Below are positions 44,517 through 54,191 of a stretch of 64,000 nucleotides of DNA, piece by piece. Made by a program: the position numbers and the translations under genes. Source of the stretch: Butyribacter intestini (GTDB lineage Bacteria; Bacillota; Clostridia; Lachnospirales; Lachnospiraceae); assembly GCA_001414325.1 (NCBI GenBank), contig LLKB01000001.1:1408127-1472126 (forward strand), in the 5' to 3' direction. Below the pieces are notes generated by a model. That model searched no databases. It saw only the letters and a program-made list of their open reading frames with translations, and had not been told where the DNA came from. Within the stretch, counting starts at the first letter, position 1. The number at the start of each line of letters is the position of its first letter.

Positions 44517-45494
44517 CTATACAAATGCACTTTCCTCTTTTGCTTTCCGCAAATCTTTTAACACTGTTCCTATATCTCCCAAAATAGCAATCCCCTTATC
44601 TTCAATGAATTCCGGCAAAAACTGATATTCTGAATTTACGGAGATATAATATGCATCTTTCAAACTGTTTGTCAGTTTCCAAAACGGTTCCTGTATAAAC
44701 ATCGGTGTCATGCGCCCTACTCCAAGTTCTATCAAGAGAATTTTTCTATCTTTGTTCTTTTGAATGTATTTTGAGATTTTCTCATATTCTTCTTCGTATT
44801 TTTTCCCTTGCAGAAAATTCCCATATCCTCTTACCCACGGAAACATTTCCGCACCACAATGAGGGCAGTGAGGAATCAGTTCATCCGGCACCATTGTCCC
44901 CTCTCCCATAGCCGCAATCATATCTGCCACAGGTTGTACGGCATCCCATGTTTCATCCTGACAACACTGGGAACACTGGAAGAAACGATGATCTCCCTGA
45001 ATCTCACTGACCTTTTCTTCCGGATAAATCTTTACAAACTGTGTATCCTGATTAGTCGTTAAGATATGAAAATCCTTTCCCTGCAAAATTCTATCCAAAT
45101 CCAGATATGGCTCTCTGATAGGAGCATTTTGTGTAGTATTTAAAAAGGTTGCCACATATCCCCAGTGTTCATTTCTTGTAGAAAACCGATGCATCATCCC
45201 GCTAAAAGCACCTTTGAATCCATACTTATCTGCAAATTTTCCAAAATGCTCACGAAAAGAAGGGGTATCACTATAATAAAAGTCACCACCTCCAGCCGCT
45301 GATAAACCGGATGCTCCGCCTACTATGATACACTCTGCCTCCTGCACTCTGCGAACAAATTCCTGAATCTGTTCCTCATAAGGAAGTGGTTTTTGTTTGC
45401 TCAACACTACAGCAGTACCTCCGGATGCATAGGTACTATAGTGTCTGGAATAATTCATTTGTGTTTTCATTACCAAATTTTCATAACAGCTCAT
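44517..45494 (-). CDS. sirtuin-like protein (class M-type, no catalytic histidine)
   Basis: 325 residues. Rossmann-type NAD site IIVGGASGLSAAGGGDF, the TTNQDTQF segment equivalent to TQNID in classical sirtuins, and two zinc-binding CxxC pairs (CSQCCQ and CPHCGA). Where classical Sir2 has ELHG with the catalytic His, this has EIQGDH. That His-to-Gln change is characteristic of SirTM sirtuins, which ADP-ribosylate a lipoylated carrier protein. The usual macrodomain, GcvH-L and LplA2 partners are not in the window. Start 45494 is chosen for AGGAGG 9 nt upstream. Confidence 0.85.
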   Translation of the reverse strand: MSCYENLVMKTQMNYSRHYSTYASGGTAVVLSKQKPLPYEEQIQEFVRRVQEAECIIVGGASGLSAAGGGDFYYSDTPSFREHFGKFADKYGFKGAFSGMMHRFSTRNEHWGYVATFLNTTQNAPIREPYLDLDRILQGKDFHILTTNQDTQFVKIYPEEKVSEIQGDHRFFQCSQCCQDETWDAVQPVADMIAAMGEGTMVPDELIPHCPHCGAEMFPWVRGYGNFLQGKKYEEEYEKISKYIQKNKDRKILLIELGVGRMTPMFIQEPFWKLTNSLKDAYYISVNSEYQFLPEFIEDKGIAILGDIGTVLKDLRKAKEESAFV

Positions 45495-45542
45495 TTTTTT
45501 CATCCTCCTATCTCACAACTGTAATATCTTTAACCATCTTAC

Positions 45543-46523
45543 TTAGTCTATCCTTCCCTTTCTGATTTCCTTTAACGCTACCGTAAGATTCCCATCCACA
45601 CCGATGGATTTTTCTTTGATTTCCTCTGGAATGTAAATTTCGCCCTTGTTAAATGTGATATAACTTGCCTGTGGTTCTACTGCTGCAAGCTGCATCAAAG
45701 GAGCTTTAATCATCTGATTTCTCCAACCAATGCCAAATTCCAGAATTACCAGCTTCTTTCCATGTAACTTCTGAATAAATTCTTGATAGCGGGCAGCCTT
45801 TTCCTTCCAATTTTTCGTTTCTGTAAACGAGGACATCTCACCCCAATTTACTTCCATATCTCCACCGCATTTTGGACATTTCGGCAGTAACTCTTTGGGT
45901 ACTCTTCCGTTTACTTCCTCTTCTGTCATGGCGAGAACTGCTTTTTGATTAGGATAGACCTCGTCATGACATCTGTTCTTGCACCGCATCTGGGTTAATT
46001 TCCCTTCCATTTCAAAAACACGGTCTGCCTCAAAACCTGCCGGCAAAAAATGATCCTCCGCATTGGAAGTTACTACGAAATATTCTTTATCCTTTACTAG
46101 TGCATAGATGTTTTTCATAATCTCACTCGGCTCATCCTGCATAGCTTTTGCCTTAACAAGTCTACTTACAAACGCCCACTTTTCTTCTACCTTCATTGGC
46201 ACTGAAAATCCGTGTAAAACACAGCGCAGTCCGTATTTTTCTCTGAAATCTCCCATATTTTCCTGAAACCATGCGTCATCTGCAAAAATATTATATCCCT
46301 CTGCGATAGACAAACCATTACTGGCTCCAATCAAAATACCATCTGCTTCTTTGATGATTTGACTTATCTCTTGATATACATTCATCTTCATCACATTTCC
46401 TTTCCCAATATGTTTTCTTTTAAATCCCGCCGCACTGGAAAGACCAGAACCACCGCCTATCAAAACGGCATATGCCTGACGGATTTTTTCTGCCAGAAAA
46501 CTGACTTGTTCCTCCTTTTGCAT
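45543..46523 (-). CDS. second sirtuin-like protein, with remnant N-terminus of another sirtuin fused in frame
   Basis: About 326 residues, but the natural protein probably begins at 46391 (MKMNVYQEI, AAAGGA 6 nt upstream). That 282-residue part has its own NAD site ADGILIGASNGLSIAEGY, VTSNAEDHF and zinc pairs (CKNRCHDE, CPKCGGD); the catalytic His position reads EMEGK. The preceding 44 codons (46392-46523) repeat only the start of a sirtuin (AVLIGGGSGLSSAAGF), as if an upstream gene had lost everything after its NAD loop. It is 48 nt upstream of the first sirtuin. Confidence 0.8.
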   Translation of the reverse strand: MQKEEQVSFLAEKIRQAYAVLIGGGSGLSSAAGFKRKHIGKGNVMKMNVYQEISQIIKEADGILIGASNGLSIAEGYNIFADDAWFQENMGDFREKYGLRCVLHGFSVPMKVEEKWAFVSRLVKAKAMQDEPSEIMKNIYALVKDKEYFVVTSNAEDHFLPAGFEADRVFEMEGKLTQMRCKNRCHDEVYPNQKAVLAMTEEEVNGRVPKELLPKCPKCGGDMEVNWGEMSSFTETKNWKEKAARYQEFIQKLHGKKLVILEFGIGWRNQMIKAPLMQLAAVEPQASYITFNKGEIYIPEEIKEKSIGVDGNLTVALKEIRKGRID

Positions 46524-46676
46524 ACACCACTTTATCTCCTTTTTTATATCAGATTCCACACTTTTTATTTTGCTTGACTTTTATTTTTTACTTGTTAAAA
46601 TTAAATTTACATCAAACATTAAAATCATAATATCATGTAAGTTTAAAAATTGCAAGAAGAAAATTCGAGGTGACAA

Positions 46677-47114
46677 ATGAAATATTCCACAAAACTTAGT
46701 GACACCATTCATATTCTTATATTTATTGCTCTTGGAGATGACGAACAACTCTCCAGCACAAAAATTGCAGAAAGTATCAAGACAAACCCGGCTTATGTCA
46801 GACAGCTTATGGCAACCCTGAAAAATGCAGGCATTGTTGTCAACACACAAGGTCACGCGAATGCCGCTCTTGCAAAATCGGCAGATAAAATCAATATGTA
46901 TGACATCTACCGAGCCGTAGAGGGCGATAAGCCGCTGCTTCACTTGGACACAGATACCAATCCGGATTGTGGAATCGGTATCAACATTCAATTCGCTATT
47001 GGGGACTTCTATCATGAAATTCAAAATATGGTAGATGAAAAAATGAAATCCATTACATTGCAGGATATTATTGATCGGTATTATTTTAAAATCAGGAAAG
47101 TTAAAAACCTTTAA
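46677..47114 (+). CDS. Rrf2-family transcriptional regulator
   Basis: 145 residues with the Rrf2 winged helix: YSTKLSDTIHILIFIAL, LSSTKIAESIKTNPAYVRQLMATL and a short wing. The cluster cysteines of IscR-type members are absent (a single Cys in NPDCGIG). It is divergent from the sirtuin pair, sharing the 117-bp AT-rich intergenic region, so regulation of that pair is likely. GAGGTGA precedes the ATG. Confidence 0.88.
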   Translation: MKYSTKLSDTIHILIFIALGDDEQLSSTKIAESIKTNPAYVRQLMATLKNAGIVVNTQGHANAALAKSADKINMYDIYRAVEGDKPLLHLDTDTNPDCGIGINIQFAIGDFYHEIQNMVDEKMKSITLQDIIDRYYFKIRKVKNL

Positions 47115-47255
47115 CTAATCAAGAAAAGCAAACACTGCTGTAAATGTCAATATAAAAATGGTCAAAAAATAGAAAATACAAATGTACATTTTCCAAGCAA
47201 TAGCACTTTTCTGTTTTTGTTTTAAATCTTTATAAGTTCTATCCGCTCTGCTCAT
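47115..47255 (-). CDS. 46-residue single-helix membrane protein
   Basis: MSRADRTYKDLKQKQKSA, a basic head, then a hydrophobic segment (WKMYICIFYFLTIFILTFTA) and FAFLD. AGAGG lies 9 nt before the ATG. Its stop codon abuts the stop of the convergent rrf2 gene. Family not recognised. Confidence 0.55.
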   Translation of the reverse strand: MSRADRTYKDLKQKQKSAIAWKMYICIFYFLTIFILTFTAVFAFLD

Positions 47256-47311
47256 TAAAATATTCCTCTCGCAATTTCAGAAAGCTGCCTATCCGTACTT
47301 TATATTACTAT

Positions 47312-47629
47312 TCAATTGCAATTGTCAATCTCATGCTGAATAATCTGTGCTGTCCAACCGGAATATTTCCCATGCTGTTTCTTAAAGTTCTGATCTAGAT
47401 AATCCACCTCAATCTCTTGATATCTGATGCATGGACGAGCCCCTTCCAACGACAGACATCCTTCCTCTGTCTGATAAGCTCCGGACTTCGTTGTAATTAC
47501 CGGATTAATCTTTGCAAATTGAAATGGACCTGCAGCCACCACAATAATATATGTCATCGTAATTGCTTGGGTTTTCTTCCATACCTTCATAATCCGCATA
47601 GACAAGCTCTCTATCTTCAATGTTCTCAC
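47312..47629 (-). pseudogene. peptide deformylase remnant
   Basis: The frame from about 47565 downwards carries IIVVAAGPFQFAKINPVIT, the EEGCLSLEG motif (metal-binding Cys) and IIQHEIDNCN, where intact deformylases have QHExDH followed by 10-15 more residues. The second motif's last His is lost and the C-terminus is cut. The N-terminal GxxAA motif is missing; the first 20 codons read like an unrelated gene in another frame (ELVYADYEGMEEN). A deletion joining two genes is the simplest reading. Confidence 0.75.
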
Positions 47630-47726
47630 CTCCTTTCTACATCCATTACCACAAAATGGGTAAAAAAACAGCCGCTAAGGTATTTAACCCTAACGGCTTC
47701 TTAACTTATTATTTTATAATTTTCTC

Positions 47727-48340
47727 TTAATCCTCAATCTGTGGAATATTAACCAGTTGTTGCAATTTCTTTTCAAGAACTGCCTTATCTGGTAACTGTA
47801 GCTGATACTGTGATACCAACATCGGTGACATAGTTCTGCTCATAGCATACTCTACCACCTCATCATTCTTAGCTGCACACAGAAGCAACCCTACACTAGG
47901 ATTTTCATTCTCTTTTTTCACCTGTCTATCCAATGCTTCAAGATAAAAATCCAACTTAGATATATATTCAGGCTTGAACTTGCCTATTTTAAGTTCTATT
48001 GCTACAAGGCACTGTAATCCTCTATGGTAAAACAATAAATCAATTCGAAAATCATCACCACCAACCTGTACCTTATATTCTTCATCAATAAACGTGAAAT
48101 CTTTTCCTAATTCCAAAATAAAATCCTTCATGTTTCTTATTAAAGCTTTTCGCAAATCATTCTCATGAAACTCATTTGGCAAATCCAAAAATTCCATAAC
48201 ATATGAATCTAAAAATGGGTTTTCTCCCAACTTTTTAACTGATTCTGGTAACAAAGTTTCTCCTCATCTATCTTGCATCCCGACATTATCAACAAGTGAT
48301 TCGTCCAGCTAATTTGTGTCACCAGTGGTGTCACAATGTC
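47727..48340 (-). pseudogene. YhcG-like (DUF1016) PDDEXK nuclease with internal deletion and frameshift
   Basis: The 175-residue frame 47727-48254 holds the C-terminal nuclease domain of the YhcG family: GGDDFRIDLLFYHRGLQ and CLVAIELKIGKFKPEY contain the D...ExK motif. Upstream, in another frame, 48257-48340 encodes TPLVTQISWTNHLLIMSG and KIDEEKL from the N-terminal domain. The roughly 80 residues between are gone and the frames do not match. The remaining domain starts only at TTG, without a good ribosome site. Confidence 0.75.
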
Positions 48341-48398
48341 ATTTTTACCATTTTAGCGAGAAATTATAAACTTTTTTAAATCACTATATTTAATTATA

Positions 48399-48593
48399 TC
48401 AAGATTCTCCACTCCTCTCAATTACTTTTTTCGGTAGTTTTTTCTTTTTCATCATCGCTATCTTCAAACCATTGCCCTTGCAGTAATCCTTAATATACCG
48501 AAACTGCTTTTCCTCTTTCTCCTGAGTCTCCTTTTCCGGAGCGTCCACAGATAAATAAACCGCACATATCAATTTCTTATTTTTCTTACTCAT
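48399..48593 (-). CDS. short protein resembling the N-terminus of a site-specific recombinase
   Basis: 64 residues: KKLICAVYLSVDAPEKETQEK and QFRYIKDYCKGNGLKIAM resemble the first strand and helix of serine recombinases (normally YxRxS...), but the active-site Arg-x-Ser is replaced and the catalytic core is absent. It starts 13 nt after the XRE gene. Possibly a truncated gene or a small accessory protein of a mobile element. Confidence 0.45.
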   Translation of the reverse strand: MSKKNKKLICAVYLSVDAPEKETQEKEEKQFRYIKDYCKGNGLKIAMMKKKKLPKKVIERSGES

Positions 48594-48606
48594 GGCTTAT
48601 ACCTCC

Positions 48607-48933
48607 TTACGCTGCCGCCGGATAATTTGCCAGCATTGTCAAAAACATCGTCGTAAGATATTGTCTCTGTGGTTCCGGCAATTCCTGCAATTTGGCATCA
48701 ATCGAATTGTCCTTATGATCAGAACTCTCTCCTAAGATACTGTTTGCATCGACATTGAGAACCTCTATCAAGGAAATCAACAAATCCAATGAAATCTTGC
48801 GGCTCCCTAATTCTACCTGCTTGATATGGGATTCCGACTTGCCAAGTTCATCACTGAACTCACCCAATTCATATCCTGCCTCAACACGCAAATTGCGAAT
48901 CTTCTGTCCTACCACTAATCCATCATTAGACAA
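48607..48933 (-). CDS. XRE-family helix-turn-helix regulator
   Basis: 108 residues. HTH in QKIRNLRVEAGYELGEFSDEL and ESHIKQVELGSRKISLDLL, then an acidic tail region and LPEPQRQYLTTMFLTML. Such regulators often sit on mobile elements. The frame opens with TTG at 48933 behind a weak GGAAAG; a start further in is possible. Divergent from the flavodoxin gene at 49006. Confidence 0.85.
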   Translation of the reverse strand: MSNDGLVVGQKIRNLRVEAGYELGEFSDELGKSESHIKQVELGSRKISLDLLISLIEVLNVDANSILGESSDHKDNSIDAKLQELPEPQRQYLTTMFLTMLANYPAAA

Positions 48934-49005
48934 ATCATGCTTTCCGAACTAAAATAGGAATGTGATATAATAATTTTATGACCCTATGAAAGGAGACAAC
49001 ATGAT

Positions 49006-49518
49006 ATGAAGAATAAAAAATATTCCATCGTTTATAGCAGCTTAACAGGTAATACCAAGGTACTGGCTGATGCGATCCACGAGGCATTACCTCAGGATGA
49101 ATGTGAGTATTTCGGTGTGTCCGACACAGTGATCCCTTCTTCCGAACTGCTCTATATCGGATTTTGGACAGACAAGGGAAATGCAGATACCAAGACATTA
49201 CAGCTATTATCGCAGTTAAAGAATAAACAGATTTTTCTGTTTGGAACTGCTGGCTTTGGTGGCAGTGATATCTATTTCCGGAAAATCCTGAATCAGGTTA
49301 AGCAGTTCGTTGATACAAGTAATGCTATCGTCGGAGAGTATATGTGTCAGGGCAGAATGCCACAGTCTGTCCGGGAACGCTACTTGAAAATGAAGGATGC
49401 TCCCGATCATCCGACAAATCTTGATGTATTGATCCAGAATTTTGACTGTGCATTGTCTCACCCTGATGCAGATGACCTGAAGAAACTGAAAGAAGCCGTT
49501 AGGAACTCATCCTTCTGA
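49006..49518 (+). CDS. flavodoxin-family protein (BilS-like)
   Basis: 170 residues. FMN loop YSSLTGNTKVLADAI, VGFWTDKG-type segment (YIGFWTDKGNADTKT), FLFGTAGFGGSD, then YMCQGRMPQSVRERY. This pattern matches the flavodoxin family that includes BilS, the partner of bilirubin reductase BilR in gut bacteria. No bilR is in the window, so a specific role in bilirubin reduction is not supported. Unrelated in detail to the short flavodoxin at 2116. AAAGGAG lies 10 nt before the ATG. Confidence 0.85.
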   Translation: MKNKKYSIVYSSLTGNTKVLADAIHEALPQDECEYFGVSDTVIPSSELLYIGFWTDKGNADTKTLQLLSQLKNKQIFLFGTAGFGGSDIYFRKILNQVKQFVDTSNAIVGEYMCQGRMPQSVRERYLKMKDAPDHPTNLDVLIQNFDCALSHPDADDLKKLKEAVRNSSF

Positions 49519-49532
49519 TAAGACCATAAAAT

Positions 49533-49562
49533 AAGGCAGACCCACATAACTGAGTCTGCCTT
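49533..49562. terminator. bidirectional terminator
   Basis: Perfect 9-bp arms AAGGCAGAC / GTCTGCCTT between the convergent flavodoxin and EAL genes. Confidence 0.85.
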
Positions 49563-49569
49563 ACTCTCT

Positions 49570-51261
49570 TTATTTAACATTGATGCCACTGGCATATTGC
49601 TGCAGAAACTGTTTCTTTCCACAAGGTCTTCCAAAATAATATCCCTGCAGATAATCAACCTTCATTTCTTTCATTTTCAGAAGCCATTCTTTTTCCTCGA
49701 TGCCTTCTGCACATATCCTGACGTTAATACTATGTACCATGGGGATGATATTTTTATATAATTCATAGTCCCTGTCACTGTTCATCGCCTTGGCAGTAAA
49801 ATCCCTATCCATTTTCACGTAACTTGGATTCATATCACGGATACAATGAAGATTCGAATATCCTGTTCCAAAATCATCGATCACAAAGGGAATCCCGTTC
49901 TTGTCCAGAGTTTTACGAAATTTACAGAACGAAGGTGTCATATCCATAAATCCGCTTTCTGTCATTTCAACACATAAGCATTCCGGCTGTAATGAATATT
50001 TTTGAATTGCATCCAAAATATCCCGCTCCACATTGCCTTGCAGGATCTGAACATAGGATACATTTACATTCATCCGGAAGTCAGGAATATATTTCTGCAT
50101 TTCACAGCACATTGCTGCAGCTTTGTTCAAAATATATCTTCCAGCGGGAATGATCAATCCGGTCTCTTCCAATAATGGGATAAACTCCATCGGTGAAACA
50201 AACTCCCGCCCCTCTTCCGTTATCATGGAAAAACGCATCAGTGCCTCTGCTCCAATGATCTGTTCCGTCTGGCAATCCACGATCGGCTGATAATTGACTT
50301 CAAAGCCTTCATAATTGTTTACAATAGCATTACGAAGTGCTGCTACGATTCTTCCTTTTTGTAAAAAGTCCTCATAGTCATTCTGGTCAAAAACATAGAA
50401 TCCATTTTTACCCATGCTTTTTGCCTGTTTCAAAGCAAATTCAAACTTTTTACGGCATTCTTCAGTTCCCTCACAAAATGTTGCTGCATCTATAACACCG
50501 ATAGAAATGGAAAATATAGCTTCATATTTTTCGTCTACTATGAAATTATGAAGTTTATCTGTGATCTTTTCTTTCAGTGCCACAGCGTCTTCCGTAGAAG
50601 ATGCGTCCAAATCCACGATCACATACTGATCCGCTACCAGATGGTAAATTCTCTGCTTGTCTGAAAGGCATTCTTTCATGCAGCCGGCTACGCTTTTAAG
50701 GATATAATTACCATAATCAGCTCCCCTGGAGCTATTGATCGCTCCGAAATCATCAATTCCTACATGCATAAAAAAGCCCTTTGAAATGGGTTCTTTTTGT
50801 GCACGCAGGTAAGCAAGGAATTCCGGACCACCAAGCAGTCCTGTGACATTATCAGCCCTTCTCTTGTTGCCGGTCTCATTCAGACACCCAACCAGATACT
50901 CTGCCTTTCCCTGCTGATCAATGATCACGATACCACGGCAGTTAATCCAAACCGGCATACCTTCTTTATCAAGCCACCTGTAATGAAGATTATGTACATT
51001 TTCTCTTCCTTCGCATATATCCGCAAGATGCTTTGCAAGCATCTCACGGTCTTCCTCATATACTACCTTCATAACTTCATTTGCAGCATCTGTCAGAACA
51101 TTTTTCGACATATTAAACCGATTCACAGCTGACTGTGAAATCTCAAAGGTATTATTCTGCAGATCAAATATATACAGGTAATCATCTATACATTCTGTAA
51201 TGATCTCAAATAAGATTTCTGCTGTCTGCTCTCTAAACACTCTAAATATATCATTAATCAC
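49570..51261 (-). CDS. cyclic-di-GMP phosphodiesterase (PAS-degenerate GGDEF-EAL)
   Basis: 563 residues. An N-terminal PAS-like domain (about 20-130), a GGDEF fold whose signature is degenerate (HLVADQYVIV), and an EAL domain (about 305-560). The EAL residues are all visible: GAEALMRF, the Asn in MNVNVSY, VEMTESG, DDFGTGYSN, VKMDRDF, AEGIEE and LQGYYFGRP. It should cleave c-di-GMP and use the GGDEF part only for regulation. Start is GTG with AAGGAAGG 8 nt upstream. It follows the chemoreceptor gene by 47 nt. Confidence 0.93.
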   Translation of the reverse strand: MINDIFRVFREQTAEILFEIITECIDDYLYIFDLQNNTFEISQSAVNRFNMSKNVLTDAANEVMKVVYEEDREMLAKHLADICEGRENVHNLHYRWLDKEGMPVWINCRGIVIIDQQGKAEYLVGCLNETGNKRRADNVTGLLGGPEFLAYLRAQKEPISKGFFMHVGIDDFGAINSSRGADYGNYILKSVAGCMKECLSDKQRIYHLVADQYVIVDLDASSTEDAVALKEKITDKLHNFIVDEKYEAIFSISIGVIDAATFCEGTEECRKKFEFALKQAKSMGKNGFYVFDQNDYEDFLQKGRIVAALRNAIVNNYEGFEVNYQPIVDCQTEQIIGAEALMRFSMITEEGREFVSPMEFIPLLEETGLIIPAGRYILNKAAAMCCEMQKYIPDFRMNVNVSYVQILQGNVERDILDAIQKYSLQPECLCVEMTESGFMDMTPSFCKFRKTLDKNGIPFVIDDFGTGYSNLHCIRDMNPSYVKMDRDFTAKAMNSDRDYELYKNIIPMVHSINVRICAEGIEEKEWLLKMKEMKVDYLQGYYFGRPCGKKQFLQQYASGINVK

Positions 51262-51308
51262 AACAAGGACCTTCCTTCTTGACTATTTCACTCTATTCCT
51301 GTCATTTT

Positions 51309-53027
51309 CTAGAATAGCTTAAAGATATTCACACGGTCATGCATCTTGGCTGCTCCCTCTGCCAGATTAATACTGATCGCAGTATTCTCTTCTGAGGCTG
51401 CTGCATTACCCTGTACTACGCCGGACAGCTGTTCTATTCCCTGACCGATCTGCTCCAATGACTCAGCCTGGGAGTTTGCTTTCTCCATGGTATTCTCTGC
51501 AATATCTGCAAAGGACTCCATATCTGTAATGATCAGATTGAATGCATCGGCTGTTGTTCTTGTAATCGTATTGCCCTTTTCGATTTCCACTAAGGTCTTA
51601 TCGATCAAATCTCTTGTATTTACAGCAGATTTTGCACTGTCTGCTGCCAGCTTTCCGATCTGATCCGCAACTACTGCAAAGCCTTTTCCTGCTTCTCCTG
51701 CTCTGGCAGCTTCAATGGAAGCATTCAGGGATAACAGGTTGGTCTGGGATGCAATATCCTCGATATCTGTGATAATATTACCGATCTCCTTGGAGATTTC
51801 TGTAATGTGCTCCATTTCCATCAGAAGATCGTTCATCTTTTCTTTTTCTTCGTTTGCTTTGTTTGCAGAGGTTTTTACACGTGCAGATGCGTTCTGTGTT
51901 TCCTTCGCTGTATTTACAGCTAGATCTACAACAGTATCTATCGTAGCATTCAATTCCTCAATGACTCCTGCCTGCTCTGTTGCACCGTCCGCCAGGGATT
52001 TTGATGCATTTTCCACCTCGGATGCATTCGATGATACCTGTTCTGCCAGATTGCTGATCTCGGTCAGGGTACTGTTAAACCGTTTCAGAATATACAGCAG
52101 TGATGTCTTCAATTCCGAGAAATCGCCTAGGAAATCTGTAATATCATCACCATTTCTGGTCAGGTCACCCTGCGCTATTGCCTTTACCTCCACAGAGATC
52201 TCGCTGACATAATCTGCCAGAATACCCATGGCTTCTTTCAGATTCCTGATGGTATCGCCAAACTCATCCTCAGACTCATAGGTAAGCATTTCTACATTAG
52301 ACAGTTCGCCCTTACGCAGGCTGGCAACTGCTGCATCTATCTGTTCTACCGGCTCGGTAATGGAATTGGTAATGATACTTCCGATCAGTGTCGTCACTAC
52401 AGCAATCGCAAGACCCGCTGCCACGATCACAATAAATATGATTATAGTGCATACATTAGCCATGGTCTTTGCCTGGTCTAATTCTGCCTGGAACTTGTCA
52501 CATAATATAGTTAATTTCTCAGCAAAAGCCTTATATTCTTCATACACCTGTCCCGTCATCAGCTTCGATGCTTCCTGCTGTTTACCCTCACGGCTCAACT
52601 GCAGAATTTCATCTGAAGCAGCCCTGTATTCTTCCCATGCAGTGCTTGCTGCTTCATAATCATCCCTTCCTTTTTGAGCTTTGCTGTTTGCAGACATTAT
52701 TGCATCCAGCTTCTCAGTGGTATCCTGGATCTGACTCTCCAGCTTCTTGATTTCTTCTTCGCAGGAGTTCATGACTGCTGCATCTGATTCTACCAGATGC
52801 TGGTACTGCTTGATTCTGTATTTCGCAGTCATTGTCTCTAAATCCTGCATATATTCCAATGACGGAGACCAGACCTCCGTGATCTTCTCTATATTTGAAC
52901 GGATCACTAATGTCGAGATCAATGCCACAAACACTAAAAATAATGTCATAACAAGCACTGTCACTTGATATACTTTTAATTTTCCTGCAACCTTTAAGTT
53001 AGCTATACGCTTTTTGATCTTTTCCAT
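51309..53027 (-). CDS. methyl-accepting chemotaxis protein
   Basis: 572 residues. A transmembrane helix (about 20-42), a four-helix-bundle sensor domain, a second helix ([21 protein letters not shown]), HAMP, and a coiled signalling domain with the hairpin tip [32 protein letters not shown], split by its conserved [13 protein letters not shown] core. It would feed CheA or a similar pathway. No che or flagellar genes are in the window. Co-transcription with the EAL protein links ligand sensing to c-di-GMP. Confidence 0.94.
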   Translation of the reverse strand: MEKIKKRIANLKVAGKLKVYQVTVLVMTLFLVFVALISTLVIRSNIEKITEVWSPSLEYMQDLETMTAKYRIKQYQHLVESDAAVMNSCEEEIKKLESQIQDTTEKLDAIMSANSKAQKGRDDYEAASTAWEEYRAASDEILQLSREGKQQEASKLMTGQVYEEYKAFAEKLTILCDKFQAELDQAKTMANVCTIIIFIVIVAAGLAIAVVTTLIGSIITNSITEPVEQIDAAVASLRKGELSNVEMLTYESEDEFGDTIRNLKEAMGILADYVSEISVEVKAIAQGDLTRNGDDITDFLGDFSELKTSLLYILKRFNSTLTEISNLAEQVSSNASEVENASKSLADGATEQAGVIEELNATIDTVVDLAVNTAKETQNASARVKTSANKANEEKEKMNDLLMEMEHITEISKEIGNIITDIEDIASQTNLLSLNASIEAARAGEAGKGFAVVADQIGKLAADSAKSAVNTRDLIDKTLVEIEKGNTITRTTADAFNLIITDMESFADIAENTMEKANSQAESLEQIGQGIEQLSGVVQGNAAASEENTAISINLAEGAAKMHDRVNIFKLF

Positions 53028-53135
53028 GATAGTTTTCCCTTCCTTTGTAAATTCACATTTGTTTATCCATAAACGGTTATACTATAGCATACTTTATTGG
53101 AAAAATCTATTACAAAAGTATTAAATTATTTTCTA

Positions 53136-53429
53136 CTAAATATTAGTGGCTCTATTGCTAGAAACATTACTATTTAATCTGTCTTTTTCTCTGCATAAGC
53201 TTTGTAACAGTTCCTCAATCTCCGTTTTGCCTGTATGATAAATCACAGCCATGAACTCATCGCCGCATCTCTTTTCTTGATGATGTATGCTTTTATTCAT
53301 ATTTTGCTCTGCTGATTGCATCCTCTTAATTCTTGATTTCAGCAATTCTATCATTCGCATAAAATATAAAGCATTTTTTCTTATACTGATCCACGCAAGT
53401 TCTTTTAAGCATATGTCCATATCCTTCAC
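53136..53429 (-). pseudogene. remnant of a GGDEF-domain protein
   Basis: 97 residues. EKRCGDEFMAVIYHTGKTEI corresponds to the strand containing R-x-GGDEF-x-x-I of a diguanylate cyclase, with the first Gly replaced by Cys. The rest of the domain is absent. It lies just upstream of the MCP-EAL pair on the same strand and may be what is left of a matching cyclase. Confidence 0.5.
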
Positions 53430-53506
53430 TTACAATACGTTTCACAACTTTAAGATTTCTTGTAACGATACTCTGTGGCTTTTATTCTGTATTGAGAATA
53501 TCTTTG

Positions 53507-53678
53507 TCAAATGTTTCCCAACACTTCCACTTCCTTTTTAGTTATATCAGTAGGTGCAACCAATTCAGCTTGAATCTTTATTAAATCCCTTTTCGACACA
53601 ACAATATTGTCTGGCTCTATCAATTCATTAAAGCAAATTAGGGCAGATAACTTTGAATTGTTTTATTAAATCTTCCAT
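53507..53678 (-). pseudogene. small frameshifted gene, family not recognised
   Basis: MEDLIKQFKVI follows GGGAGG at the proper distance; a shift of one base then joins it to ICFNELIEPDNIVVSKRD and IQAELVAPTDITKKEVEVLG. An intact form would be about 56 residues. The gap 53679-53960 holds no gene; on the plus strand near 53900-54020 a short frame (NRFKDFLHKIYDRLEDLIF) looks like another remnant. Confidence 0.5.
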
Positions 53679-53960
53679 TAGCAAATCCTCCCAGAATCTT
53701 TTTTTGAGTTTCTATGATATATTTTTCTCTGTTTCTTTTTTGAGTTTTTGAAAAATATCAATTCACACCTTTTTAAAAACTGAAACAAATTTACATTTTT
53801 TCGAGGAAATACTTTACCGAATTTATGTTCGATACATTGTATATTTTACCGATATACCTTATACTATATATGGAAAGAGTTGATTTACATTTACATTGAG
53901 ATTCAGAAGCCGAACCGCTTCAAAGATTTTTTACATAAGATTTATGACCGCTTAGAAGAT

Positions 53961-54191
53961 TTAATATTCGCTATCATTCAAAAGTTTGAAATTATCAACA
54001 AAATCCATTTTACCACTTGAATACGGATATACCAGATACTCTTCTATTGTTATTGCAGAAGTAACGACCTGTATATTCTTTTCTATACACGTTGTAAAGA
54101 ATCTCTTTATAACCTATGAATATAAAGGACTGTTTTCAAGATAGTATATAATAGGTGCTGTATCAACAAACACTCTTTTAAATTCTGTCAT
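53961..54191 (-). pseudogene. PIN-domain toxin with premature stop
   Basis: The ATG at 54191 overlaps the antitoxin by 14 bp. FKRVFVDTAPIIYYLENSPLYS contains the first catalytic Asp; a TAG follows, and the same frame continues with IQVVTSAITIEEYLVYPYSSG to a stop at 53961. An intact PIN toxin is about 130-140 residues, so the C-terminal acidic residues are also lost. Confidence 0.75.

Noticed and set aside
53028..53135. c-di-GMP riboswitch in front of the MCP-EAL operon
   Set aside because: The 108 bp are AT-rich with no GEMM-type conserved loops or tetraloop receptor.
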